Shown in pieces: positions 8,486 to 19,201 of a DNA stretch of 64,000 nt (within the stretch, counting starts at the first letter, position 1; each line of letters begins with the position of its first letter). This DNA comes from an uncultured Pseudomonadota bacterium (GTDB taxonomy: Bacteria; Pseudomonadota; Gammaproteobacteria; Steroidobacterales; Steroidobacteraceae), in the NCBI GenBank assembly GCA_903838705.1, contig CAILZL010000018.1:62001-126000 (forward strand), read 5' to 3'. A program made the translations under genes and the position numbers. The notes beneath the pieces are model-generated. The model was given only the letters and a program-made list of their open reading frames with translations, did not search any database and was not told the DNA's origin.

Positions 8486-8914
8486 ATGTCAGTGCAGTAT
8501 CTGTTCGTCATTATCTTTGCAGTGGTCGTCGTTATTTGGTCGGTGCCCATAGAGCGGGCTCGCGCAGTGGCGCTGCGAATGTATTGGCTTCGTAGTTGCA
8601 GTGGGCGCGCTTGGAAGCGCGAATTCCCCAGCGTACCGAAAAGTGATGTTCGATCTTTCCTGCAGCTGTTTGTTCAAGCATTCGCGTTTCCGCGGAATCG
8701 CGCATTGCAGTTTCTCCCGTCTGACCGTGTGTTCGACGTCTACCAAGCGATCTATCCGAGCAAATATTTGCCGGATGCACTTGAGCTGGAAACGCTAGCT
8801 AAAGAACTCGATCGGATGTACCGGATATCTCTCGAGGAGCTTTGGAGTGAAGAGCTCACCCTTGGTCAGCTGTTCGATGTTGCCGTGTGCCAGCCGCTTT
8901 ACAAGCAGTTGTAG
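8486..8914 (+). CDS. Small membrane-anchored protein with acyl-carrier-like C-terminus
   Basis: 142 residues: one N-terminal membrane helix (residues about 4-20, FVIIFAVVVVIWSV), a basic stretch, then a soluble helical domain. The end (ISLEELWSEELTLGQLFDV) resembles the C-terminal helix pattern of DUF1493/acyl-carrier-like proteins, but no DSL phosphopantetheine site is visible, so a carrier role is not supported. It starts 15 bp after the sheath gene and is probably co-transcribed with it, which may make it a partner of the sheath. Function unknown. Confidence 0.6.
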   Translation: MSVQYLFVIIFAVVVVIWSVPIERARAVALRMYWLRSCSGRAWKREFPSVPKSDVRSFLQLFVQAFAFPRNRALQFLPSDRVFDVYQAIYPSKYLPDALELETLAKELDRMYRISLEELWSEELTLGQLFDVAVCQPLYKQL

Positions 8915-9043
8915 CGGAAGGTGAGCTGATGTCGCAGGCGCGCCGCCGCTGAACTGTGGCGATAGCTGGTGAAGACGACCTGTCACTCAACTCGACACCT
9001 GCGTAAACTTTGCATTTTTAATGATCAGGCTGAGTAGTTATAA

Positions 9044-9544
9044 ATGAACAATGCTGTGGTGATCTTTTCGCATGGCAAGGACAGCGAGCCCTGGGGCAGC
9101 AAGATCACCGCCATGGCTGAGGTTGCGCGCAGCATGGGATATCAAGTTGAGTCAGTTGACTATCGGGGCATGGATGATCCCCTTGCGCGAGTCCGGCGCC
9201 TGCTCGAGTTTGCTCACACCACACCTGCACCCATCCTGGTGGGTTCAAGTCTCGGTGGCCATGTTGCAACGGCTGCTTCAGTCAAGTTGCAGGCACGGGG
9301 TCTGTTCCTGCTTGCACCAGCGTTTTACATGCCCGGTTATGAGCAGTACACGCCACCCCCAGCAGATTGTCCTCTGAGTATTGTGCACGGCTGGCGTGAT
9401 GAAATTGTGCCGGTTGAAAACAGCATCCGCTATGCGGGTGAATATCACGGCACATTACAGGTCATCGATTCTGATCATCGCATGTTGCAGAACCTGCCCC
9501 AGATTCTGGGGTACTTTGCGTTGTTCCTGCGGGGATTGAAATGA
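9044..9544 (+). CDS. Small alpha/beta hydrolase (YqiA/RBBP9-like)
   Basis: A 166-residue minimal alpha/beta hydrolase fold. The nucleophile elbow is GSSLGG (Ser about 69), the acid loop is HGWRDEIVP, and the catalytic His lies in DSDHRM. There is no signal peptide, so it is cytosolic. Enzymes of this size are esterases or serine hydrolases of uncertain substrate. It overlaps the following lipoprotein gene by 4 bases (ATGA), so the two are translated together. Confidence 0.82.
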   Translation: MNNAVVIFSHGKDSEPWGSKITAMAEVARSMGYQVESVDYRGMDDPLARVRRLLEFAHTTPAPILVGSSLGGHVATAASVKLQARGLFLLAPAFYMPGYEQYTPPPADCPLSIVHGWRDEIVPVENSIRYAGEYHGTLQVIDSDHRMLQNLPQILGYFALFLRGLK

Positions 9545-9768
9545 AAAGAAGCCATGCATGTTTGCTGGGAGTGATTGCGTTGCAGCTGTGTGCCTGTGGC
9601 GCAAGCGAGCATGAGACTTCACAGAAATTACCCGTGCAGACTACAGAGACGGTAGCTGCGCCTCTGGTTGAGGATCTGCACAAAGCTCAGACAGTGCAGA
9701 GTGTCTTGCAGCAAGGACAGGAAAAAACCCAGGCTGCAATCGATGCCAATGCCCAGACCGGACAATGA
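9541..9768 (+). CDS. Small lipoprotein
   Basis: 75 residues with a lipoprotein signal peptide (MKRSHACLLGVIALQLCAC). The lipobox is LQLC or LCAC, so either Cys17 or Cys19 could be acylated; the LCAC/G reading is slightly better. The mature part is short, hydrophilic, Gln/Ala-rich and likely helical. It resembles no family I recognise. Translationally coupled to the upstream hydrolase. Confidence 0.7.
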   Translation: MKRSHACLLGVIALQLCACGASEHETSQKLPVQTTETVAAPLVEDLHKAQTVQSVLQQGQEKTQAAIDANAQTGQ

Positions 9769-9816
9769 AATCATGTCACTGAATGGCTGTGCTGAATTCT
9801 GTCGTTCGAGCGTTGC

Positions 9817-12264
9817 ATGTCAGTTCTGACTTCATTCTGGGTGCGCTGCTGGGTCAGACCAAGGGTTCTCCCTGAGCAGATCATTGACAAGCTGGGTGTC
9901 AGTAATCGTGATCTGTGCTTCATCCTGCCGACAGATGCAGCAATGGATCATCATGCGCTGCGCGTGTTACTTCAGCAGCCACAGTGGCAGGCCCTTTTCA
10001 GCCAGCGCCAGTTGATTCTTCCTGATGGTCGGGCGCTCAGCTTGCAGCGCTGGGCGGGAGCGGCGGGAAGTCGTCTTGATTCGCGCTCACCTGATGCACT
10101 GCGACAGCTGGTGGAGTCAGTGCTTGATTCAATAAATGCACACGACCCGCAGCATGATATTGATCTGGTGCCGGTCAATATTTTCTGGGGTCGGGCTCCC
10201 GACAGAAAAGCATCAGGATGGAGATTACTGCTGTCAGGCACATGGGCAGAGTCGTGGTCCGGCAGCACGGCTCTGCATCGGCTGCTTGCATCCATGATCA
10301 ATGGACGGAATCTGATGGTGCAGTTTGGTGAACCGATGTCGGTGCGCAATCTGATAGCGGATACGCCTGATGGTGCACGGGCGACACGTCGTGTTGCCCG
10401 GGCCTGCCGGAACAGTTTTTATCGACAGCGAACTGCATTAATTGGCCCTGAAATTGCCGGCAAACATCTGATCGAGTCACAGGTGTTACGTGCTCATGGC
10501 GTTCGACAGGCCATGCGAAACGATATGCGCACCAAAGGACTGACACGCAAGCAGGCAGTGCAGGCTGCACAAAAATGCCTGAATGAAATTGCTGCGGACT
10601 ATTCACACGTTACCGTCAGTCTGCTGGCGCGGCTGTTCAGGCGCATATGGAATCGTCTGTATGACGGAGTGGAGCTGCATCATCTGGATCAGTTACAGGC
10701 AGTGATGAATGACAATGAGATCATCTTTGTTCCCTGTCATCGAAGTCATCTTGATTATCTGCTGCTTTCCTATGTGATCTATGACAATGGCTACGTAGTG
10801 CCCCATGTGGCAGCCGGCGTGAATCTCAATCTGCCGGTGCTGGGCAGGATATTGCGCAAGGGCGGTGCATTTTTCATCCGGCGCAGTTTTGCAGGGAATG
10901 CGCTTTATACCGCCGTATTTACCCGCTATCTGGGTTTGATGATGGCGCGCGGACATGCGCTGGAGTATTTCATTGAAGGTGGTCGCAGCCGTACTGGTCG
11001 GTTATTGCAGCCTAAGACCGGCGCATTGACCATGACAGTGAGGAGTTACCTTCGTGATCCGCAGCGTCCGGTGGTGTTCGTGCCGGTCTATTTTGGCTAT
11101 GAGCGGGTGGCGGAGGGCAGTGCCTATCTCAATGAGCTGTCCGGCAAACCGAAGGAAAAAGAGTCCGTGATGGGTTTGCTCAGAGCGTTGCCAGCTTTGC
11201 GTCAGCAGTTCGGCAAGGTGCATGTCAGTATCGGAGCACCCATTCAGCTTGATGATCTGCTCAAGCAATACACACCTGACTGGCGGAGCAAGGCTGTAGA
11301 AGACAGACCTGGCTGGCTGGGCCCGATGGTGGATGATCTGGCGCAGCGCATCATGCGCAATATCAACGATGCTGCATATGTAACACCCATCAATCTGCTG
11401 GCGCTGGTGCTGCTGGCAACACCTAAACAGGCCATGCTCGAAGCCGATCTGATACGTCAGCTGACTTTGTACATATCAATGTTGCGTAGCATGCCGTACT
11501 CGCCGCTGGTTGGGATCACGCCGATGAAAGCAGAGGAAGTTATTGCCTATGCTGAACGTATGCGCTGGTTGCGGCGTACCAGTCATGAGCTGGGCGATGT
11601 GCTGGGCATGACCGAAATCAATGCCACTCAGATCACGTACTTCCGCAATAACATCCTGCATCTGATGGTATTGCCATCAGCCATCGCCAGCTGTTTCCAG
11701 AACAATCGACAGGTGCGAACCGAAGACATCCAGCGTCTGGCCTGGCGTATATATCCTTATCTAAGTGATGAGCTGTTCCTGCGCTGGGACGAAGTGGCTT
11801 TGCCCGGTGTGGTCGATGGCATGGTCAGGAATATGGCAACACATGGGTTGCTGGTCTCTCATGATGATGGCAACAGCTGGGTCAGACCGGCAGCGGGCAG
11901 TGCTGAAGCGGTACAGCTGTCGTTGCTGGGCCAGCTCAGCATGCAGATCATTGAACGTTACTATCTGACAGTGGCGCTGTTGCTCAAGGCGGGCAGTGGC
12001 CGGATCAGTCAGGAAGCGCTGGTTCGTCAGTGCCATCTGATGGCACAGCGCATGTCATTAATTTATGAACTCAATTCACCCGAATTTTTCGACCAGAGCC
12101 TGTTCAAGAATTTTCTTGATCTGCTGCGCAGCCGCAGTGTGCTGGGGGTCAATTCGGAGGGGCGGCTTACTTATACCGATCTGCTGATTGCAGTTGCCGA
12201 TGATGCCGAGCTGGTGCTTCACGAACAGATCCGTAACAGCATTCTGCAAGTGACACATCGCTGA
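9817..12264 (+). CDS. plsB: Glycerol-3-phosphate 1-O-acyltransferase PlsB
   Basis: Catalyses the first step of phospholipid synthesis at the inner membrane, acylating glycerol-3-phosphate from acyl-CoA or acyl-ACP. The 815-residue length matches E. coli PlsB. The acyltransferase blocks are all present: block I HRSHLDYLLL (catalytic His and Asp, near residue 308), block II GGAFFIRRSF, block III FIEGGRSRTGRL and block IV VFVPVYFGYE. Long N- and C-terminal helical regions characteristic of PlsB flank the catalytic part. The gene converges on aroE with a gap of only 19 bp. Confidence 0.96.
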   Translation: MSVLTSFWVRCWVRPRVLPEQIIDKLGVSNRDLCFILPTDAAMDHHALRVLLQQPQWQALFSQRQLILPDGRALSLQRWAGAAGSRLDSRSPDALRQLVESVLDSINAHDPQHDIDLVPVNIFWGRAPDRKASGWRLLLSGTWAESWSGSTALHRLLASMINGRNLMVQFGEPMSVRNLIADTPDGARATRRVARACRNSFYRQRTALIGPEIAGKHLIESQVLRAHGVRQAMRNDMRTKGLTRKQAVQAAQKCLNEIAADYSHVTVSLLARLFRRIWNRLYDGVELHHLDQLQAVMNDNEIIFVPCHRSHLDYLLLSYVIYDNGYVVPHVAAGVNLNLPVLGRILRKGGAFFIRRSFAGNALYTAVFTRYLGLMMARGHALEYFIEGGRSRTGRLLQPKTGALTMTVRSYLRDPQRPVVFVPVYFGYERVAEGSAYLNELSGKPKEKESVMGLLRALPALRQQFGKVHVSIGAPIQLDDLLKQYTPDWRSKAVEDRPGWLGPMVDDLAQRIMRNINDAAYVTPINLLALVLLATPKQAMLEADLIRQLTLYISMLRSMPYSPLVGITPMKAEEVIAYAERMRWLRRTSHELGDVLGMTEINATQITYFRNNILHLMVLPSAIASCFQNNRQVRTEDIQRLAWRIYPYLSDELFLRWDEVALPGVVDGMVRNMATHGLLVSHDDGNSWVRPAAGSAEAVQLSLLGQLSMQIIERYYLTVALLLKAGSGRISQEALVRQCHLMAQRMSLIYELNSPEFFDQSLFKNFLDLLRSRSVLGVNSEGRLTYTDLLIAVADDAELVLHEQIRNSILQVTHR

Positions 12265-12283
12265 AGTCACCTGCGTATTGCCT

Positions 12284-13120
12284 TCATGGCGGATTCTGCA
12301 GCGCCAGCAGCACGGGTACGGTGTCGGGTCTGACGCCGCGCCACAGGAAAAAAGCTTCTGCAGCTTGCTCTACCAGCATGCCCCAGCCCTGTACGGCCTG
12401 AGCGGCACCCCGTTGCCTGCCCCAGAGCGTGAATACCGTATCGTCCTTGCCGTAGGCCATGTCATAGCAGAGGGTTTTTGCACCCACAATACTATCCGGC
12501 AGTTGGGGCATTTCACCTTGCAGGCTGGCAGAAGTCGCGTTGATGATCAGGTCGAATTGTTGCGGTTTCAGGTCAGCAAAACTCACTGCGCTGATTGTGC
12601 CCAGGCTGTTGAACTCGTTAACCAGTTGCGTGGCACGTTCGACATTACGATTGGCTATGACCAGCTCTTCCAGATGTTGTTGCAACAGTGGTGCGATGAC
12701 TCCGCGTGCGGCACCGCCAGCGCCCAGCATCAGGATGCGTTTGCCTTTCAGATCAAATTGCAGATTGTTACGCAGATCATTAAGCAGGCCGACACCATCA
12801 GTATTGTCGCCCATCAGGGCACCATCCTGCATCTGCAGCACCGTATTTACTGCACCGGCAAATTCGGCACGCGGAGTGCGGTATTTCAGCAAGGGGATAA
12901 TCGCTTCCTTATGTGGCACAGTGATATTAAGACCCTTGCCGCCTTCCGTAAAAAAACGGGGCACTTCTGTAGCGAGATTTTCCGGCGCCACTTCCATCAG
13001 CTGATAGCGGAGCTTCTGACCAGTCTGCTTGGCAAACATGCCGTGAATGAACGGTGAACGACTATGTTTGACCGGGTAACCGACCACGGCGTAACGATCA
13101 AATTCTGTATTGCTATTCAC
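12284..13120 (-). CDS. aroE: Shikimate dehydrogenase (NADP+)
   Basis: Reduces 3-dehydroshikimate to shikimate in aromatic amino-acid synthesis. The N-terminal substrate domain has GYPVKHSRSPFIHGMF and the catalytic Lys in NITVPHKE. The Rossmann domain has LMLGAGGAARGV and ANRNVERA. I start it at the GTG at 13120 (VNSNTEFDRYAVVGYP), which has GGAA upstream and matches the family N-terminus. An earlier TTG at 13180 would overlap hemB by 38 bp and lacks a ribosome-binding site. It lies directly after hemB in a minus-strand operon. Confidence 0.95.
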   Translation of the reverse strand: MNSNTEFDRYAVVGYPVKHSRSPFIHGMFAKQTGQKLRYQLMEVAPENLATEVPRFFTEGGKGLNITVPHKEAIIPLLKYRTPRAEFAGAVNTVLQMQDGALMGDNTDGVGLLNDLRNNLQFDLKGKRILMLGAGGAARGVIAPLLQQHLEELVIANRNVERATQLVNEFNSLGTISAVSFADLKPQQFDLIINATSASLQGEMPQLPDSIVGAKTLCYDMAYGKDDTVFTLWGRQRGAAQAVQGWGMLVEQAAEAFFLWRGVRPDTVPVLLALQNPP

Positions 13121-13142
13121 GGCAGAAAATTTCCATGCTGGT

Positions 13143-14183
<1,041 letters not shown>

Positions 14184-14235
14184 TCAGAGCGATATCTTAT
14201 CCGCTGGCGGGTGAGAAATATGCATACCGGGCAGG

Positions 14236-15090
14236 TTATTCACGCACCAGCCATTCCACACGCACGCTGCCTTGAGAGTCCGGGGCCAGGGCTGGCAGCA
14301 ACTCTGTATATGCACTTCGCAATGCGATATCCAGTTGCCAGGGTGGATTCATGATCAGCATGCCCGAGCCATTCAGGCCCAGCGGTGTATCGGCTGGTCG
14401 TACTGAAAGTTCGGCCAGTAACAGATTGCGAAGTCCACTGCGTTTCAGTGCCGCATAGAATGGATTTACCAGACCGCCTGATTTGATCGGGTACCACAGA
14501 CAGTACACTCCATCTGACCAGCGTTCTGACGCACGCAGCAGCGCCTGTTCCAGTCGCTTGAATTCATCGGCTGCCTCAAAGGGTGCGTCCATCAGAATCA
14601 GGCCGCGTCTTTCCTTTGGCGGCAGATAGGCGTTGAGTGCCTGATAGCCGTCTCCATGGTTCACCGTGGTATTGACCATGTGATGTTGCGGCTGACGCAA
14701 CAGTTTGCGTAACGCCAGACATTCCTCGGCCTGCATTTCGACAAACACACGTCGATCAATGTCACGTAGCACATGTGTGGCAATCAGGGGTGAACCCGGA
14801 TACGTGTGTAATTTCCCCGCACCTTGCTGAGCTTTATGGATGACTTCGATGTAGCGGGTGATGAGGGGTGAGGTGAAATGACCATTGAAGATTCTGCCGA
14901 TACCTTCATTCCATTCATTGCCGCGAGTGGACTCGTCTCCGGACAGATCATACTCACCACCACCTGCATGAGTGTCGAGGTAGAAAATGGGTTTGGGTTT
15001 CAGCAGGAGATAGTCGAGTACTGCCAGCAATGTGAGATGTTTGTGTACATCAGCAAAATTGCCGGCATGGAAAGAATGACGATAGTTCAC
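14236..15090 (-). CDS. rlmJ: 23S rRNA (adenine2030-N6)-methyltransferase RlmJ
   Basis: Methylates A2030 of 23S rRNA using SAM. From the GTG at 15090 it has 284 residues and begins NYRHSFHAGNFADVHKH, the family signature. FYLDTHAGGG is the SAM-binding loop and LILMDAPFEAADEF corresponds to the catalytic DPPF-type motif (here DAPF). An in-frame TTG at 15111 is a weaker alternative start. It is formerly known as YhiR/ComJ-like, once linked to use of DNA as a nutrient. Sits between hemF and hemB. Confidence 0.93.
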   Translation of the reverse strand: MNYRHSFHAGNFADVHKHLTLLAVLDYLLLKPKPIFYLDTHAGGGEYDLSGDESTRGNEWNEGIGRIFNGHFTSPLITRYIEVIHKAQQGAGKLHTYPGSPLIATHVLRDIDRRVFVEMQAEECLALRKLLRQPQHHMVNTTVNHGDGYQALNAYLPPKERRGLILMDAPFEAADEFKRLEQALLRASERWSDGVYCLWYPIKSGGLVNPFYAALKRSGLRNLLLAELSVRPADTPLGLNGSGMLIMNPPWQLDIALRSAYTELLPALAPDSQGSVRVEWLVRE

Positions 15091-15202
15091 GAGCAGCCGG
15101 AAAGAGCACAAAGGGAGGCTAGTGTACTCGTTGATGCCCGGGTTTTATCAGCTTGAATGGCCCGCTGCCGCAGCAGGTTCAGCGGGCGTTGAAAAATTAA
15201 GG

Positions 15203-16126
15203 CTATACGGGTTTCAGTTCAGTCAGCCAGTCGCGAGGCTTGAGATAGTCATATAACCTGGCCTCCGCAGTACCCGGTTCTGGATGGTAATCATATTGCC
15301 AGCGAACCAGCGGCGGCATTGACATCAGGATGGACTCGGTACGGCCATTGGACTGCAATCCAAACAAGGTTCCACGGTCATACACCAGGTTGAATTCCAC
15401 ATAGCGACCACGTCGATACAGCTGGAATTGCCGTTCCCGGTCGCCATATGGCAGATCCTTGCGACGCTCAACGATGGGGCGGTAGGCCTTCAGGAAGTGG
15501 TCGCCCACGCTTTGCTGAAAGGCAAAACTACGCTCGAAGTTCCAGTGATTCAGATCATCAAAGAACAGGCCGCCCACACCACGGGTTTCATTACGGTGTT
15601 TCAGGAAAAAATACTGATCACATTCTGCTTTGTACCTGGCATACACCTCAGCGCCGAAAGGCAGGCAGGCCTGCTGGGCAATGCGATGCCAGTCCAGGAT
15701 GTCTTCTTCATAGATGTAGTAAGGCGTGAGGTCAAAGCCGCCACCGAACCACCACACTGGTTTCATGCCGGGCTTTTCTGCGAGAAAGAAACGGACATTG
15801 GCGTGAGTGGTGGGTATGTACGGATTGCGCGGATGAAACACCAGCGAGATACCGGTGGCAGTCCAGCTGGCGCCGGCCAGTTCCGGGCGGGCGGCAGTGG
15901 CGGAAGACGGTAACTGCTTGCCAACTACATGCGAGAAGTTAATCCCGGCCTGCTCGAATATTGCGCCATTGGATAGCACCCGGCTTTCACCACCGCCGCC
16001 TTCGGGACGTTGCCATGCATCACGTCGAAACTGGTTACCGTCCAGTTGCTCGATACCATCAGAAATCTGGTCGTGCAGCTTGCGCAGATAGGCAATCACT
16101 GCAGTGATGTCAGGTTCAGTACTCAT
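15203..16126 (-). CDS. hemF: Oxygen-dependent coproporphyrinogen III oxidase
   Basis: Converts coproporphyrinogen III to protoporphyrinogen IX using O2, so the host lives at least partly aerobically. 307 residues, the usual HemF length. Typical blocks are [46 protein letters not shown] and [11 protein letters not shown], with [12 protein letters not shown] near the C-terminus. It starts 9 bp after topA ends and belongs to the topA-hemF-rlmJ-hemB-aroE run. Confidence 0.97.
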   Translation of the reverse strand: MSTEPDITAVIAYLRKLHDQISDGIEQLDGNQFRRDAWQRPEGGGGESRVLSNGAIFEQAGINFSHVVGKQLPSSATAARPELAGASWTATGISLVFHPRNPYIPTTHANVRFFLAEKPGMKPVWWFGGGFDLTPYYIYEEDILDWHRIAQQACLPFGAEVYARYKAECDQYFFLKHRNETRGVGGLFFDDLNHWNFERSFAFQQSVGDHFLKAYRPIVERRKDLPYGDRERQFQLYRRGRYVEFNLVYDRGTLFGLQSNGRTESILMSMPPLVRWQYDYHPEPGTAEARLYDYLKPRDWLTELKPV

Positions 16127-16135
16127 CGGTCAAAG

Positions 16136-18559
16136 TCACTTGCTGGTCTTGCGTTTGGCGGTTTTCTTGGCAGGGGCCTTCTTCACTGCGCCGGATTTTG
16201 CCGGGGCAGCGGTTTTCACTGCCTTTGCTTCTGTCTTTGCCGCAGGTCGACCAAATGCTCCACGCTTGGGGCGTATCGGTGCGGCGGCAATCAATTCTCG
16301 GCATTCCTCACGGGTCAGAGATTTCGGGTCGCGATCTTTGGGTATCTTGGCGTTCTTCACCTTGTCGGTGATGTATGGGCCATAGCGACCGTTCAGTACC
16401 TGAATGCCATCTTCGGGAAAATCCAGAATCAGACGATTGGCGTCCAGTTCCTGTTTTTCGGCAATCAGTTCCAGTGCTCGCGGCAATTCAATCGTATAGG
16501 GGTCATCGGTTTTGATCGATACGTAGTTCTTACTACCGTACTGCACGTAAGGACCGAATCGACCGATGGCTACCTTGACTGGTTCGCCATTGGCGGTCTG
16601 CCCGAGCGTGCGTGGCATTTTGAACAGCTCAAGCGCATCGGCCAGAGTGAGGGTGTCCATACGCTGAGTGGATTTCAGGCTGGCAAATTTTGGTTTCTCG
16701 ACATCTTCCTTGGTGCCCAGTTGTACGAAAGGTCCGAACCGGCCATAACGAACGGAGATGGGTTTGCCTGTGGCAGGGTCGGTGCCCAGCTGACGGGATT
16801 CGGAGACATCATCCCGAGTAGTGGTCTCATTCACTACACCTACCTGCGTCTTGAAGTCTTTCCAGAAGCGCGTCAGCACCTGAATCCATTCAGCATGACC
16901 TTCTGCGATTTCATCAAGGTCGTCTTCCAGCTTGGCGGTAAAGCCATAATTGACGTAGTGCTCGAAGTTTCTCGTCAAGAATTTGTTGATGATCTTGCCC
17001 AAGTCAGTCGGGATAAACCTTCTGCTATCCAGTTCTGCATATTTCTTGCCCAACAAAGTCTGAATAATGCTGGCATAAGTCGATGGGCGCCCGATGCCGA
17101 ATTCTTCCAGTGCCTTGACCAGTGAAGCTTCTGAAAAGCGGGGCGGGGGTTCAGTGAAATGCTGGGTAGTACGGATCGCCAGCAGGCTGAGAGTTTCACC
17201 CACATTCATCGGTGGCAGGATGCGGTCGTCGTCTTCCTCGGCGACATCATCAGTTCCCTCAATGTAGACAGACAGATAACCCGGTTCTACCAGCGTCGAG
17301 CCATTGGCGCGTAATACTGCAACCTTCTCCTGGGCTGGAGTCAGATCTACTGCCACTGTGTCATAGACTGCCGGAGCCATCTGACTTGCAACTGTGCGCT
17401 TCCAGATGAGGGTGTATAGCTTCAACAGGTCAGCATCAATTTTGCCGGACAGTCTTTCCGGGATGACTGCCGAAGAAGTGGGGCGCACAGCTTCGTGTGC
17501 TTCCTGTGCATTCTTGGCCTTGGTTTTGTAGATGCGTGGTGAGTCCGGCAGACATTTATCGCCATACAGCTGAGTGACCACCTGACGGATTTCAGTGAGC
17601 GCTTCCGCCGCCAGATTGACCGAGTCGGTACGCATATAGGTAATCAGACCCACTGCGCCTTCACCAAAATCCACGCCTTCATACAGCTGCTGGGCCAGAC
17701 GCATGGTGCGTTGTGCACCGAAGCCCAGCTTGCGCGAGGCCTCCTGCTGCAGGGTAGAGGTGGTGAATGGCGGTGACGGATTTCGCTTGCGCTGCTTCTT
17801 GTCGATATTGGCTACTTTCAGCTGACCGGCAGCGGCGGTTTCAATTGTCTGTTTGACCTGGGCTGCGGTTCCGGCTTCGGTTACGGTGAATTGTTCCACC
17901 TTGCTGCCCTGATATTCGATCAGGCGAGCCGGGAAGCTCTGTTTTTCCCGTGCGGCATCGGCTTCAACGGTCCAGTATTCGCGCGGTTTGAAGTTGAGGA
18001 TTTCTTCTTCACGTTCGCATATCAGTCGTAATGCAGGACTTTGCACCCGGCCAGCGGATGCGCCGGGCAGCCCCGCTTTCTTCCACAGCAGCGGCGAGAG
18101 ATTGAAGCCCACCAGATAGTCGAGTGCACGACGAGCCTGTTGTGCATTCACAAGATCATTCGATACATCACGCGGATGAGTGATGGCATCCTGAATGGCA
18201 TTGCGTGTGATTTCATAGAACGCGACCCGATGTACCGCCTTGTCATTCAGTACATTCTGTTCTTTCAGTACCTGTAACAGATGCCAGGAAATGGCTTCGC
18301 CTTCGCGGTCCGGGTCGGTGGCCAGATACAGCGCATCAGATTTTTTCATGGCACGCGAAATCGCCTGCATGTGCTTTTCGTTCTTGTCGATCAGCTGATA
18401 GCGCATGGCAAACTGATTATCGGGATCGACAGCACCTTCCTTTGGGACCAGATCGCGTACATGGCCATATGACGCAAGGACTTCAAAGTCCTTGCCCAGA
18501 TATTTCTTGATGGTCTTCGCCTTGGCGGGCGACTCCACGATGACTAGATTCCGACTCAT
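16136..18559 (-). CDS. topA: DNA topoisomerase I (type IA)
   Basis: Relaxes negative supercoils by single-strand passage. 807 residues. The TOPRIM domain at the N-terminus has LVIVESPAKAKTIKKYLG and ATDPDREGEAISWHL. The active-site tyrosine lies in GLITYMRTDSVNL. After the gate domains come several repeats of the type RYGRFGPFVQLG, RFGPYVQYG and RYGPYITD, which are DUF/topo C-terminal repeats without Cys zinc ligands. The end is a Lys/Ala-rich basic tail. This layout matches the TopA of bacteria lacking the E. coli zinc ribbons. A terminator separates it from smg upstream. Confidence 0.97.
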   Translation of the reverse strand: MSRNLVIVESPAKAKTIKKYLGKDFEVLASYGHVRDLVPKEGAVDPDNQFAMRYQLIDKNEKHMQAISRAMKKSDALYLATDPDREGEAISWHLLQVLKEQNVLNDKAVHRVAFYEITRNAIQDAITHPRDVSNDLVNAQQARRALDYLVGFNLSPLLWKKAGLPGASAGRVQSPALRLICEREEEILNFKPREYWTVEADAAREKQSFPARLIEYQGSKVEQFTVTEAGTAAQVKQTIETAAAGQLKVANIDKKQRKRNPSPPFTTSTLQQEASRKLGFGAQRTMRLAQQLYEGVDFGEGAVGLITYMRTDSVNLAAEALTEIRQVVTQLYGDKCLPDSPRIYKTKAKNAQEAHEAVRPTSSAVIPERLSGKIDADLLKLYTLIWKRTVASQMAPAVYDTVAVDLTPAQEKVAVLRANGSTLVEPGYLSVYIEGTDDVAEEDDDRILPPMNVGETLSLLAIRTTQHFTEPPPRFSEASLVKALEEFGIGRPSTYASIIQTLLGKKYAELDSRRFIPTDLGKIINKFLTRNFEHYVNYGFTAKLEDDLDEIAEGHAEWIQVLTRFWKDFKTQVGVVNETTTRDDVSESRQLGTDPATGKPISVRYGRFGPFVQLGTKEDVEKPKFASLKSTQRMDTLTLADALELFKMPRTLGQTANGEPVKVAIGRFGPYVQYGSKNYVSIKTDDPYTIELPRALELIAEKQELDANRLILDFPEDGIQVLNGRYGPYITDKVKNAKIPKDRDPKSLTREECRELIAAAPIRPKRGAFGRPAAKTEAKAVKTAAPAKSGAVKKAPAKKTAKRKTSK

Positions 18560-18612
18560 GGCTGGTTCAATTCACTTTGTCTGTCGCCGGTTCAGGTAGA
18601 ACCGGCCGTTAT

Positions 18613-18640
18613 CAAAAAAAAACCGCGTCCGGGACGCGGT
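18613..18640 (-). terminator. Rho-independent terminator after smg
   Basis: On the minus strand an 8-bp GC-rich stem (ACCGCGTC/GACGCGGT) with a 3-nt loop is followed by nine T residues. It lies between the smg stop and the topA start, so it should end the lysM-dprA-smg transcript and leave topA to its own promoter. Confidence 0.9.
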
Positions 18641-18667
18641 GCGTTGTTATTGCATGAATACAGGGGT

Positions 18668-19150
18668 TCAATGCAGCGCATGTTCGGTCTGTTCTTCAAA
18701 CACCAGATCTTCCATGCGTGCATAAGCATTCGCCTCATCGGGCTGGCTGAATAGCACCATCAGCACCACCCACTTGACCTGCTCAATATCAATCTCTTCT
18801 GCGGCCAGAGCCAGCAGGCGGTCAATCACCCACTCGCGCTGCACGGGACTGAGGATGCCGAGGTTTTCGAGGTGCATGATGTAACCGCGACACGCCAGAT
18901 CCAGGCGGGCGCATTCGCTGACATCAAATACCCGGATGGCACGTGAGTTAGGTACTGGATGAGTTCTGGCCGGGGAGCTGGACAGGGAATCCAGCCAGAC
19001 CAGTGCCTGATCGATTTCCCGGTCAGCAAATCCAGCCTGCTCCAGTTCGACTTTCAACGTATCACGGTCAGGCTCAGGCGTCGCATCGACTTCGCTACCG
19101 ATATAGTTTTCGAAAAGATAGATCAGGATATCGAGCACGTTTTCCTTCAT
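18668..19150 (-). CDS. smg: Smg family protein (DUF494)
   Basis: 160-residue acidic, helical protein beginning MKENVLDILIYLFENYI, the standard start of the Smg/DUF494 family, which is widely found between dprA and topA in Gamma- and Betaproteobacteria. Biochemical role unknown. The order dprA-smg-topA is conserved here. The gap to dprA is about 50 bp. Confidence 0.93.
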   Translation of the reverse strand: MKENVLDILIYLFENYIGSEVDATPEPDRDTLKVELEQAGFADREIDQALVWLDSLSSSPARTHPVPNSRAIRVFDVSECARLDLACRGYIMHLENLGILSPVQREWVIDRLLALAAEEIDIEQVKWVVLMVLFSQPDEANAYARMEDLVFEEQTEHALH

Positions 19151-19201
19151 CGCTTTGGTTCAGAGGTCATGTCGCCGGGTCAGTCCCCGTCCGGGACGGG
19201 T

